Origin: Escallonia rubra
Lineage: Eukaryota > Streptophyta > Magnoliopsida > Escalloniales > Escalloniaceae
NCBI GenBank assembly: GCA_033065855.1
Contig: JAVXUO010002616.1
Span: 1 to 64,000 of the forward strand
Direction of reading: 5' to 3'
DNA length: 64,000 nucleotides
Of the stretch, positions 11,324 through 22,090 are shown piece by piece. The notes under the pieces are model-generated. The model was not told the origin of the DNA. It worked only from the letters and a program-made list of their open reading frames with translations, and did not search any database. The translations under genes and the position numbers were made by a program. Each line of letters starts with the position of its first letter. Position 1 is the stretch's first letter.

Positions 11324-11600
11324 GATCCGTTGATAGTGCTAGCAAAATGGGTTAAGTTGCTAGCGCGATTTGGCCGTCGACGCGCGATCTGTGGACGGTT
11401 CAGATCTTTTTTTTTGTTTTTTTTTTAAGTCCGTTCGCTACATTATGTAGCAGACAATTTTTTGACAAAAATACCCTGATCAGTACAGTACGTACTCGTC
11501 CGCTACATTATGTAGCGGACAAATAAGGCAGTATCTTCTCTTTCTCTCCCCTCTCTCGTTAATGTAGTCTGACTTCTTCACTTTCTCTCTCTTTTCTCTC
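11322..11600 (+). repeat. Left terminal inverted repeat of member 3
   Basis: It contains the outer terminus, a GGCCGTCGACG...GGACGG block, and two copies of the palindromic motif around 11434-11454 and 11499-11519. It pairs with 18495-18935 in inverted orientation. Confidence 0.75.
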
Positions 11601-11740
11601 ACCACTTTTTGTTTTCTCTCATCCCCCTCCTCTCTTCTCCCTCTCTCTCTCCTACTGCACAAGATATTTGCGGCCATAGCAACGGGAATTGCTCTTCTCA
11701 GAATCTACGAATTGTGGGGATTTGCTTGAAGGCTAAAACG
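11550..11740 (+). repeat. Inverted partner of 12960-13150 (captured exon fragment)
   Basis: The segment around 11660-11720 (AAGATATTTGCGGCCATAGC, then TACGAATTGTGGGGATTTG) recurs in reverse complement at 12970-13025. On the minus strand the second copy encodes HKIFAAIATEISLLRFYELW within a 125-codon frame (12798-13175). I do not recognise the family. The two copies about 1.3 kb apart could form a hairpin RNA if transcribed through. They flank the SKP1 fragment. Confidence 0.6.
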
Positions 11741-12276
11741 CAAAAAGGCCCGACTTTGAGTACACTTGTAGGGGGAGTTTGGGGTGTGGAAGTGATATGG
11801 ATGGCATTAAGATGGCACCCTTGAGGAGATAATGGAGATTGGTTGGCTGGTTACAGGTAGCCGAGGGTGAGGAGGCCACGGAAACCTTGCACTTGTGGGA
11901 TCTTTTCTAATTGTTGGATGAATGGCGCATGAACTGGCGCATGAACTGTGGGTATATCTTTTTAGGAATAGCGCGATTATAAGAACACTACAACATCTGA
12001 CCAATGCTTTAGTTCAATGTCTTGTAAGCATGTCCATATCAGAAGTGAAAACTAGTGTACGAACTGGCTACTAAAATGGCGAAAATGAAATTCGCAACAT
12101 GGTGAAGCAAAGGGCATATACCATATCAACATAACCATTCCAAAACCATATCTGATGAGGCAAAAGTAGCTTCTTTAGATTGCCAACTTGAACCTACCCA
12201 GACCACTACATAGTTCTTGATACTAAACTGTGCGAAACGACCACAGACCAACAGAATTAGGACGATGCTTATTCAA

Positions 12277-12441
12277 AGCCCACGGGGTCTCCCTCCGAAT
12301 CTCCTCTTCCTCCTTCTTTGAGAAGTCGTTCTTGATGTTGAATGTCTTGCGAATCTCCTCTGGGTTTTTTCCCTTAATCATGTCCGCTACAGCCTGGCAT
12401 GTCAAATCCAGAAGAGACTTGATATCCAGATAATTTGCAGC
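12277..12441 (-). pseudogene. Captured SKP1-like exon fragment
   Basis: On the minus strand, a TTTGCAG acceptor at 12442 leads into [20 protein letters not shown] and then [19 protein letters not shown]. This is the signature of the C-terminal SKP1/ASK domain, the F-box-binding subunit of SCF ubiquitin ligases. The intron position just before AANYL is the usual one in plant SKP1 genes. The family ending (EEEEVRRENQWAFE) is altered here to RRETPWAL, and the frame runs on for about 17 foreign residues to 12223. The N-terminal POZ-like half is missing. It lies inside the terminal-inverted-repeat element, so it is a captured fragment and not a working SKP1. Confidence 0.85.
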
Positions 12442-13220
12442 CTGCAAATCAGACACCAAGGAACGAGATGTAAGAAGTAGAGATACACTAAGCATAAATT
12501 GATTAAAGCAGGGACTTAATTAAATAAGTCATGTTTGCCCACTTGCCCTTGTTAAACAATCAGTTGCAAGAGTTACATACAGTTAGTACCAATGAAATTA
12601 TGCAGAAGGACGGTTGATACCATTCTCCAATAGATAAAGTGGGAATGAAGGCAAGGACACTAGAACAAAAAGACGCTATTGCAAATGAGAGGTTGACGTA
12701 GAGACGCTATTGCAAATGCAAGAGTTACAACAATTAGAAAAGCCGAGGCAGTACTCTTCTCAGTTTCTCTCCCTTCTCAGTTTCATTCGGCAGTATTTTA
12801 CGTAAACATGGTCTTCAAACTGGGATCTCTTTGGGTCACAAGTGTCTGTTCTTGAAGCTTGAACGCAAGCAGCCATGGTGGTGGGGACTTTCCCTTGTTG
12901 GAGAGGAAAGAGTACTGGTTCAGGTGAAATGGGCGAGCCAAGAAAATCGCCTCACCATCAAATCCCCACAATTCGTAGAACCTGAGAAGAGAAATTTCTG
13001 TTGCTATGGCCGCAAATATCTTGTGTAGGGGGAGAGAGAGAGAGAAAGAAGAGAGCTCATTTACAGATCTGCCATCTTTAGAGAATGGGTACGAGGGAGA
13101 GGGAGAAGATGGAGAGGATGAGAGATGAGGAAGACAGAAAAAAAGGGTTGTCTCTATTTTTTCCAGATATGACACACGGTTGTCTTTTCTAGAAAATAAA
13201 AGAGTTCTCTTTTCATAATA

Positions 13221-13249
13221 CTAGTAATTTTGCACGTGCATTGCACGTG
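13221..13249 (-). mobile_element. Helitron 3'-terminus signature
   Basis: On the minus strand a 7-bp-stem hairpin (CACGTGC-aat-GCACGTG) is followed 8 nt later by CTAG and then a T. That is the hairpin-plus-CTRR ending of plant Helitrons. The body would extend to higher coordinates. No TC start of matching orientation was identified, so its length is unknown. Confidence 0.45.
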
Positions 13250-13472
13250 AATAATTTCTAAATCATTTGTAAGCAATTGTCGTCCATTAATTAAGAATCC
13301 AACAAACTCTAATATTATTGTCACTTATGTCATCGCTTTTCAACTTCTCAATCTATGTTAGCACCCTTTTTTTCCTTCAAAAATCCCCCTATTGCGATCT
13401 GCAAATAACACGCACTCAATCATGTCGCGCACATAATGATCTAGAAGTGAGTTCCCTTTTTACAACGAGGCT

Positions 13473-13475
<3 letters not shown>

Positions 13476-13506
<31 letters not shown>
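13476..13506. repeat. (AGT)n microsatellite
   Basis: About ten uninterrupted AGT units are followed by CGT units. It generates serine-run (plus) and leucine-run (minus) ORFs of no significance. Confidence 0.95.
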
Positions 13507-13694
13507 CGTCGTCGTCTCATTAACATTGCATTCCAGTGTCCACATATGAATACCTGAAGATGCAAACAGTCTTGGCTTCCAAAGATGCAAAAAGTCTTGG
13601 CTTCCAAACAGTTACTCTTATTTGCCAGAAAAGAATTCTATGCACATTGTCTAACCATGGACAAATGAGATAGATAATGTGGACCAAATAGCAC

Positions 13695-14245
13695 TGTGGC
13701 TGCAAGTTAGGTTGGGTTTTTACGGGTTTAACCAACCCAACCCAAGAAAAGTTTGAGCTGTTATCCAACCCAATCCACTTAGTCACAAAATTAGTTACGA
13801 TGGGTTGGTTCAAGATTATAATGGGTTATGTTGAGCTGGCCAGTTAATACTCATTTATGTAGAAATTCATTTATTGTTAGTAACTTCCATACACCACCAT
13901 CTACTGTTGCATCGCGAGCTGCCACTTGTTCTGCTAGCAACCAGTGGTGACAACTGCCAACAACATATGCTGTTGACACTGCCAGTAGCCGTCATCTCCT
14001 CTATTAGGGTACCGCCGCCATCGACTGTCGTAGCCACCGCGGGCACCACTGCTATCAACCTTCTACAAGTGCTTCGTTTTAGTTCAAAATAAAAAACTAT
14101 ATATTCAAACCCAAGTATATCCAACCAACGCAACCCAACACAATTAATTAAATTTTTTCTTGGGCTAAATCTTGTTTGATTTAAAAGCATATGGTTTTTC
14201 TCATGTTGGGTACAAACCAATCCAACCAACGCAAGTTGCACCACT
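13695..14245. mobile_element. 551-bp MITE, hAT-like
   Basis: An 8-9 bp direct repeat, (A)AATAGCAC, flanks it at 13686-13694 and 14246-14254. The inner ends are inverted: TGTGGCTGCAAGTTAGGTTGG on the left against AGTGGTGCAACTTGCGTTGG from the right. The size, imperfect terminal repeats and target-duplication length fit a hAT-type MITE. Repeated AACCCAACC/GGTTGGGTT motifs lie near both ends. The interior ORFs (13867-14256 and 13874-14092) are low-complexity and noncoding in appearance. Confidence 0.75.
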
Positions 14246-14254
14246 AAATAGCAC

Positions 14255-17200
14255 AATCATAATATAATTGTGGTGAATGAAAATATACAGCTGCAAAAGT
14301 TCAATGACACATGAGAGCCATAATTGCTAATTTTTGGACTGAGTTAAGAAATCAGATTTAGGGAAAGAAAAAAAATAAAAATAAAAGATGAGCTTTATTA
14401 CCTATATGGCTAATTCTAAAACTGTATGCTAATATATACACGAAATCAGTTCGAGCATCTAAGTACCAAATTAGTAACTTAAACTGTTTTCTCTGCCCAG
14501 ACAAGCCCAACTAAGGACGGAGCTCAACAAGCATTAGTTTTCTTAAGGTCAATATTGTTGCTACTTACAAATACATCTTGTAAACAAGTGGCGCCATTGT
14601 CATGAATTTATTACATGTGATGTAAGTGGTACTTATTCTGAGCCACTAATATGGTCTTTCTTCTCTTCTTCCTTCCGTTCTCTGGCATAATATCTTCCTT
14701 TAACCCTCTATAACCATTTTGGCACCACCAATCTGCTACCACCATCCCTAAAGCAACACTAACCATTACCATCATAATCACCACAATGATACACTTTTAT
14801 CAGCAACCCCTGTAAAAAAAAAATTAATTACATATAAAAGCACCGGCCATGGTGATTGTGGTAGAGATAAATTAGACAAATCCACGCATCTTATTCTAGA
14901 AAGATACAAAATATTAGGGAATACTAAATGTAACCAACAGCTCTAACCGATGCTTATAGGCCTGTTCTTTTGAGATGAAAAGGGTTGGCGATGGAGAAGG
15001 TATGATGAGATGGTGATGGCTGAATGATGGTAGTGGTGATTTCTAGGCTGACAGCAGCGGCCGTGGCGACAAAAGAGGAGGACTATAGTTGTATTGTGGC
15101 ATATAGTGATAGGTCAAGTGGTGCCCATGGTGGAAGTGGCAGCTATGGTGGTGGTGGGACTGATATTGATTAGAGAGAAGCGCCAGACTATCTACACGAA
15201 GTTGTATACATCCTGCAATACTGCTGCTATAGCACATTTACAAGATACTCCCAAGTTCATAGCCAATATCCCTGTATGGCACGAAAAGAGACAGAGCTAT
15301 TGCAATCATCATTCTGCAAGCCTCTCCCCCCCCCCCCCACAAACCCATCTATATCGCTCCCCTTCTTATTTCTGAGGTGTAAAACGTACTTCCATCTAGG
15401 TGTGATCTAATTCATAGCAACAAGTGCTGCTTTGACATGCATGTACTTCATCATGACTAAGATGGACTTTCATGGTCCTACCAAAACTTAATTCGTTAAA
15501 GGCATAATTTTATGGTGGTGGGCACATATCTCTAAATCGATAAAAGAGCGAAGGCGACGGAATTTTCCTAGCTATTCTCTATCTTTAATTACCACCAAGC
15601 GGTTGGCACATAAGATTTCTATCTGATCTCTAAGTCTCAAGTACTATTGAGAAAGTTGGAGTACAACATTATTCATGTCTTTGAGAATAAAAAATTCAGG
15701 CAATAACCTTAAAATTAACTGAAAAATATCAAAATCTACCTCTTCTTTTATTTGGATGGAGTTCGTATGGCACTCAATCCAAAGCGACCATGCCCCTATC
15801 ACAAAATTAGAACCCATATCTTTATGGGACCTCACAAGTTGTGAGTTGGCTAATGTTCATGGTCATTAGAGTATCTGTCACTCTTGAATATTTCCTGTGA
15901 AACTACTGAGATTCAGCATCAACAATACCATAGTTCTTTGTTGCTGTGAATTTTAAGATTAATAAGGTCATAAAGTAAAGTAGCATATTAAATGAATGTA
16001 AGAATAAAAAGGCAGTATTTCGTGGCAACTACCTGGTCAAATATTTTTCTCTTGGTTTGTAACTTCTAGTCTTTCACGTGATAATCTGGTACAGGTTTGC
16101 TAACTTGGTTAAAAACCTACTACCCATCTAAAAACCTGCGAAAAAAGGTTCATGCATCAGATTTTCACTTTAACACTTTTTGAGAAAAATATTGCCCATT
16201 TCCACATCGGATATCCTCATTTCCGCTTAGGAGTCACTTATTTCATGCCAAAGGACCCTGCACATGGACTACAATGAAGTTACAGGCATTCTGCAGCTTG
16301 TAGCAAGAGCAATTTCATAAAATTTCAAACAGCAGGTACATTAATCCTTGCCCATAAACAGTCATCCAAGAAAACAAAAAGAAGAGGGGAATCAATACAG
16401 TAGAGCTCTTCTTTTAGACCATCCAAACCATCCCATTACTTTGAATTTTTAGACCACAACGTGATGGATTTCCATCTCTTAAGAATATAACTTAACTCTA
16501 AAAGTACGTGACTGTTTTTAGATTTGAGATACATTACATATGACGGGAAAGAAAAGTCAGAACTTTTTATGTTCACAACTTTTGTTGGCAACCAACCACA
16601 AAAAAAATAAAAAAAAATCTCTGGGCTTTAAGAAGTAATGCAGTGCCTTGCAGATAATTGGCCTCAAATTCTTGAACATCATGAACCGAAATTGACTTTC
16701 TCAAAATTGAAAACATTAATGATAAAAAATATTTGATAAGTCGGCTAGTTTCTCTATTTTTTGGAGATTTAGTTTGGTTTCCTTTCAAGAAAGGTAATGG
16801 CTGAATTCAATTTCTTGATGATAACATGCATCAACTTGCCTAAACCATGAAACAGTGCCAAATCTATTTGCTAGTCCCACTTTCTCTTCAACCCAACCAC
16901 ATAAATAATAGACAAACCAAAGAAAGAAGACATGAATGAATCTGATAATTGGCTATTTTTATCAAATGCATGTTTGAGAAGATAGAAAGTACATATAAGA
17001 AAGCACTAAAGAGACCCTAAGCCTGACATGAAAAATAGTAATGAAATGGTAAACAAAACCACAAAACCAAATCCATAAGAACAATAACCAGTGTGTGAGT
17101 GAACATGCGTGTCTAGGAACAGTGTTGTGTGTTTTTGTAGGTGTGCATACGAATTTGGTTTTGAGGTGAAAGATATAAATGACGAGAAGAGAAGTTTACA

Positions 17201-17440
17201 GTAAAGGAACATCAGTAAGAGAGAGGGAGAGAGAGAGCGAGAGAGACATTGATAGTTACGTACACGCAGGCCTACAATGGCGCCAGATGATTAAGGTTGG
17301 TCAAGCATTCGAAAGTAATACTGCTACACACAGGTTCAGGTACAGGTACAATTTATCTTAGCATGAGGAGTTGTTCAAATTGCCATCAATCCGTGCTAAA
17401 TTGTCCGACTCGAGGTAATGCAATTGAATAAGGAACCACC
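14255..17440. other. Interior of member 3 with no recognisable gene
   Basis: I see no conserved domain in any frame. It holds CAC/GTG-rich simple sequence around 14730-15150, a C run at 15326-15338 and a (GA)n patch at 17213-17246. The 93-aa frame at 15094-15375 and others are compositionally biased. The sequence may be captured or degraded host DNA. Confidence 0.5.
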
Positions 17441-17642
17441 TTTGTGGAATTTAAAAGAATTATAACGCTGGTTCGATTCCATCGCCTTCAATAGTCTATT
17501 CATAGATTAGAAAGGGTTTGTAATATCTAATTTTCTTAGCTGATGGAATTTAAAAGAATTATAACACTGGTTCGATTCCATCGCCTTCAATAGTCTATTT
17601 ATAGATTAGAAAGGGTTTGTTATATCTAATTTGCTTAGCTGA
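17441..17642. repeat. Two-copy tandem repeat, period about 101 bp
   Basis: Both units begin TGGAATTTAAAAGAATTATA and end TTAGCTGATGG, differing at about five positions. Each contains GGTTCGATTCC, identical to a tRNA B-box consensus. No A box, acceptor stem or poly-A was found, so it is not called a tRNA or SINE. Confidence 0.9.
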
Positions 17643-18494
17643 TGGGTTCAATATTAAAAAGGCGGTAACGGGGGGAATCCGCGAAGGAAGAAGGTCCTAA
17701 GTTGGCATATCTAAGAAGACAGTCGATTGAGTATTGTCTAGTGGATTTTGATGCATGAAACCTAATTATAAACATAATCCTCAGGAGCATAACTACTGCA
17801 TTGTTGTCTTGGCTTCGAAACAAAGTTGATCGAATGTTAGTTGATTATTTAATTTGAACAGCAAACAGCAAAAGAGGAGAACGAAAACAATACAACAAAC
17901 ATATGGTATGCATAAGTGCAAACTAACGGTGCATAAAGCAGTGAATCCATGATGAGTGAAGGCGTGGACAACAGATAAAATGAGAGTAGGTGTATGTGTA
18001 CCGGATTGAATTTAAAGTCAGCGTACCGGTATTATATTGGAGAGGAGGTTTCACTTTGCCAGAAATCCAAAATGCTAGTTTTCAACAAGAATGGAGATGC
18101 GATTTTGGTGGCTGGCGGAAGGTTGATGGTGAGTTCCTCATTGGGGGCGTGTTCTTCCGTAGCATAAGATGCACGTTCTTTGACACGCGTTGTTATTCAG
18201 CTGAAGTTTATACGCATGTTGTTGAGAGGAGAGTAAACTCAGTCAAGTTCTTGCTGTTGCAGAAAAATTCTGTGAGGATGGGGGACGGTTGGGGGAGAGA
18301 AGGTAGTTCTGTTTTCCTACTATTGCGATGATTCAAATGGTAATGAGGGGGCGGCTCTGTGTTTGCATCGGTTCTGAAAGAGCCCAAACAGTTTGTGATG
18401 TTGAACATCTTTGAGGGCATTTTGGTCATGTAAATGTGTAGAAACATTGTTAAACACGTGACACTTTTAAGGTAGAGAGATGTCATCGGGTCTT
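17643..18494. other. Unassigned DNA inside member 3
   Basis: A 113-codon plus-strand frame (17990-18331) is open but has no recognised motif and overlaps an antisense frame. It could be a captured exon, but nothing supports a function. Confidence 0.4.
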
Positions 18495-18935
18495 GTGTTG
18501 TCTGCTACATTATGTAGCGAACATATATAATTGGGAATTGAAGAGAGAGAGAGAGAGAGAGGGGGAGAAAGAGAAAGAAGTCAGAACATTAATGACGACA
18601 GAAAGAAAAAAAAAAGGTTCGAAAACTAGTCCGCTACATAATGTAGCGGACATATATAATAGGGAATTGAGAAGAGAGAGAGAGAGAAAAAAAGAAGTCA
18701 GAACATTAATGACAGAAAGAGAAAAAAGATCTGAAAACTAGTCCACTACATGATGTAGCGGACGGGCTCTTTTTAAGCTGGGGGGTATTTTTGTCACAAA
18801 ATTATATGCTACATAATGTAGCGGATGGACTTAAAAAAACGTAAAAAAAAAAGATTTGGACCGTCCACAGATAGCGCGTGGACGGCCAGATCGCGCCAGC
18901 AACTTAACTCATTTTGCTAGCGCTATCAACGGAGG
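18495..18935 (-). repeat. Right terminal inverted repeat of member 3, internally duplicated
   Basis: It contains four palindromic TCCGCTACAT/ATGTAGCGGA-type sites (about 18503, 18632, 18746 and 18808). A duplicated unit of about 120 bp runs through 18500-18750: palindrome, ATATATAAT, GAATTGA, (GA)n, AAGTCAGAACATTAATGAC. The outermost part matches the left end at 11322. Confidence 0.8.
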
Positions 18936-18959
18936 CTTTGAAAAAGATGGTTTGCATGC

Positions 18960-19120
18960 AACAAAAAATCTATTACAGACTTTTCTGAATCCTTTTTCAG
19001 AATGCGAAACTGATCGCAGAGGTTGCGAACATGAATGTTAAAAATAGGTGAGAGATATTTCTAAAACAGATCCTAGTCCTCAAATGCTCTGGTACACGGT
19101 AGAAGGAGGTTTTGGACTGA
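18960..19120 (-). pseudogene. Ty1/copia gag remnant in arm 2
   Basis: Read on the minus strand it aligns with 9870-10030: GAGCATTTGAGG start, TCTCACCTATTT, GCAACCTCTGCGATCA and CTGAAAAAGGAT blocks are shared in order. It is cut off at about 18945 by the adjoining transposon terminus, and no open frame remains. Confidence 0.6.
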
Positions 19121-19964
19121 CAAAGCAACAGTGGCTTTGATCCAAAGGTTGACAAATTTGTCTCTACTTAGCCACGCAAAATAAGCGGGATTATCGGACC
19201 CATCGGGAAACTATTTTAGAAAGGAGGTGGGAGAGATGATATCCTTCATGACAGAAAACTGCTTCTTTCCATTAGTGAAAAAGATGGGTGATGTGAAAGT
19301 TGGCAGAAAGCATTTCAAAGATATTGGACGAAGAAGACGCCATTCATGGTCTTTGGAAGACTGGTACAACAAAAGGCCAGGACCAAAAACACATGGGCCT
19401 GAGTCAAAATGGCACTGGTACCATGAAAGGAAACAAGAATGAAGGTTTGAAAATCAAACAAGTGAAGAGATTATGAGTAATCAGCTTGCCTAACCTTTGT
19501 TCACATTCAGTATATATTTTGGTTTATATATTAAAGAATAAAATACATAAAGATCCTAATAAAGGAAATGGCAACTATCCACAAAATAATTGCATGTGTA
19601 AAATGCATGAATCAATCAGATGTGCTAGAATCGTGTCTGCATCAATAGTTTCACTCACAACCTGGATAGCAGTCAAAATTTATTAATCTAGTTATTAACG
19701 TTATTGAAAGATATTGGAACTTGATTAAATCACATCTATTAAGCCAGTTGGGAACACAATCCGATGGTTTTTGCACCATCAAATAAATTCTCAATCGCCA
19801 CACTACACATTTTTCGATAGGGACTATCAATTGCCACTAAAAGCTACCGACTTGTCTTTAACTTAATGCCACTAAATGGCATTAAGTTTCTTATAAGAGT
19901 TAGATGATGATGGATACAAGTTTAGTTGGATGTTATTTTCTAATGTGTAGAAGATAGCAATGCA

Positions 19965-20775
19965 TTATCCTTTTATCAAGCCGGCACTAAAAAAGTGCTG
20001 CACGTCCCTCTCTCCAGTTTGCTTTGCCGCCCCTTCCTCCTTCAGCTTCCATGGCTGTGAGGTTGGAAGGGGAGCCCCCCCCCCCCCCTCTTTCTCCCTT
20101 TCCTTCATCTCCTTTGCATCTCTTCCTCCCTCTCCTACGGCATCCCTCCCTGCCGATTCCCAACACCCACCATCATCTTCTCCCGCCCTCCGATCTCCAC
20201 AATCACTTCAGATCGGAACCCCTTCAGCCCCAAAGGTACCTCACCCATTTCGCTACCCTCAGATCTGAGAGTTTCTCTCAGATCCGTCGTTGTCTCCGGA
20301 TCGCTATTCCGGCGGGTTTGGTTCGAAATCTTTGATGCAGGTCCGAAAAGGTGGGATTGTGGCTTGAAGATGTCAGATCTACTAGATTTGGAGGATGCAT
20401 ATTCCCTTTGAGCTGCGGATCGCTTCGATCCGGCCTTGGGAGGAACCCCCCTCCACCATCTATGGTTCCGATGTTGACCACAGTAGTAATGTAAACTACC
20501 ACTCTAAGCGGCCCAAGACTCTCACCTCTGTTTCAGTGGGAGCGAGGGATCTGATGCGTGTTGCATCTTCCCGATCTGGCTACCTCTTAATTTGGTTTTC
20601 CCAAATACGGGTAGCCCTTATGTTTTTCATTGTTTTCTTCCAAGGCCATGTTGGCCATTTCCGGGACCATCCGTTCGGATGCAGTGTCTCTGTCTTTTCA
20701 GGAATGCCCGTTTGGGTGTTGCCTTTAGGTTGTAATGGTTAATTTTATTAATGTAACTTGCTTAGAAAAAAAAAA
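19965..20775 (+). mobile_element. 5'-truncated poly-A retroposon (LINE-like or gene-derived)
   Basis: A C/T-rich then GC-balanced sequence ends in TTAATGTAACTTGCTTAG followed by an A10 tail at 20766-20775. AGCAATGC occurs just before the start (about 19957) and just after the tail (about 20782), a plausible short target duplication. Arm 1 has no such sequence. No reverse transcriptase is present. It contains a 15-bp C run at 20077-20091 and two overlapping low-complexity ORFs that I do not call. Confidence 0.5.
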
Positions 20776-21459
20776 CTTCGAAGCAATGCGATTACTTTGC
20801 CCAATAAGACGTACAGACTTCGTTCATGTTGGCGTTCTGCCACATGTCTTACACTCTTACTATAATTCACCAAAATGTCAGTATTGCAAAGTCTGGCTCA
20901 ATAATTTGGACTTGCCATTGATGCTCTGCCACATGTCTAATTCAGCAAGGAAAATTTCTTGTTCTTCTTGTGAATGACACTATTGGAATGTCGAATCTTG
21001 AAGACGTTTTGATTTTATGTCAATGTGTTTGGAGATTTGAGAAGATTAAACATTTTTTTTAAGAAAAATGAGTTAAAAAGATTGAACTAAGCAAGAAGGT
21101 ATACTTAACTCCCCCTTTTATGCTAGCGCTATTTCTACTGTGTAGCTTAAGCAGAAGTGGCCGGCTTCTAATGGACAAAAAGAATCTCACGTGCTCGGTA
21201 AAAGAATCTCACTCCATACTAGTTTACGTTTTATTTGTTGTTACATAATTAGGTATGCAATTTTTAGCAACGAAAAGTATATCAAACATCACGATAGTGT
21301 GTGGATTTAGAACTTTTTAGTCCTTCATTTACTAGTCAACAGAAGAAAGTGAAACCACAAAGGAGCATGATCTTATCTACCCCAACTTTTGAGGTAAAAA
21401 GAATGATAAAGAAAAGTCAGTTTTACAGGTTGTCGAGGAGACAGAGAAGAGGAAGGGGA

Positions 21460-21987
21460 TCACTTGCCTTTCTCTTTTACAATCCCTCCCCCTCCCAAAT
21501 TTACAGTTCTGACTTTGAACCTCTCAAGCTTATTGGAAAACTGCTTAACCAAATCCCTCTGCACGGTGTTTTGGAAATTCACCTCTTCCGAATTCACTTG
21601 GCCTTGTAGGCACTCCGGATGTTTTTCTAACAACTCCGAGATGGCTTTAACTTTAGAACGTTTTAGTCTTTCCACAATGAACGTTTCTAATGGTGTCTCC
21701 TTCTCCAGCTCGGCGAAAAGTTTCCTCAACAAGAATCCGCGGTTTTTCGTATCAACTTGTTCCAAGCACTCTACGAGGATCCGAACAAGCTCGTCCAACG
21801 CCTGTTCTCCGGCTTCTGGTTCTTCTTCCTCTTTGGTAGTTGTAAGTTGTGGAAGGTGGATTACTACTTCCGAGCGCTGAAATTGTTCTGAGAACGCCTC
21901 ATCTGAGACAATGGGTTTTGGTGTGCAGCAGTTGGTTGGTCTCGTGGGCTGAGGAAACTGGTTTTGCATTTTGAAGTTGTACAACAT
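21460..21987 (-). CDS. Unrecognised plant protein, copy 2 (175 aa)
   Basis: Inverted paralogue of the gene at 108-635, with the same length and an open frame. The start at 21987 is chosen by correspondence with copy 1; an in-frame ATG at 22059 exists but the equivalent frame in copy 1 is closed by a stop. Differences from copy 1 are scattered, mostly conservative substitutions with no indel. They include Q/E and H/R near residue 35, a G in the acidic run, and L, P, T, R changes in the helical part. The two copies point towards each other. The function is unknown and the composition is the same as in copy 1. The duplicated 5' flank up to 22090 probably contains the promoter. Confidence 0.6.
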   Translation of the reverse strand: MLYNFKMQNQFPQPTRPTNCCTPKPIVSDEAFSEQFQRSEVVIHLPQLTTTKEEEEPEAGEQALDELVRILVECLEQVDTKNRGFLLRKLFAELEKETPLETFIVERLKRSKVKAISELLEKHPECLQGQVNSEEVNFQNTVQRDLVKQFSNKLERFKVRTVNLGGGGIVKEKGK

Positions 21988-22090
21988 GCTGTGACTGTTT
22001 GTGGGTATGTGGAGTAGTTCAGATGTATTTAGTGTAGGTTGATGGGAGAAATCAATCACAGAAGGCAGGCAAAGTTTTATGAGGGCTTTC

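Larger units (their letters stand above)
11322..18935. mobile_element. Mutator-like element with long terminal inverted repeats (member 3, non-autonomous)
   Basis: The left end (GATCCGTTGATAG...GCTAGCAAAATGGG, from 11322-11324) and the right end read in reverse (TCCGTTGATAGCGCTAGCAAAAT, ending about 18935) are inverted matches. They extend through about 250 bp and include CCGCTACATTATGTAGC palindromes. The outer 80 bp also match the termini of the 26266-33976 element. No 9-bp target duplication could be found; the left flank is a TA repeat. No transposase was found inside. It holds a SKP1 exon, a hAT-like MITE and other unidentified DNA, as in Pack-MULEs. The two ends could in principle belong to different copies. 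Confidence 0.65.
18945..22090 (-). repeat. Inverted duplication, arm 2
   Basis: This is the inverted partner of arm 1. It includes the copia gag remnant (18960-19120), the 19130-19440 block matching 9500-9860, the unoccupied CACTA target near 19740, the unknown gene copy 2 and its 5' flank up to 22090. It is interrupted by a retroposon at about 19965-20775. Its inner end at about 18940 abuts the right terminus of the 11322-18935 element, which therefore inserted into the gag remnant. Confidence 0.85.

Noticed and set aside
13874-14092. 72-aa ORF and its 129-aa antisense partner
   Set aside because: Low-complexity interior of a MITE.
17441-17642. tRNA gene or SINE
   Set aside because: Only a B-box match. 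No A box, cloverleaf, terminal stem or poly-A.
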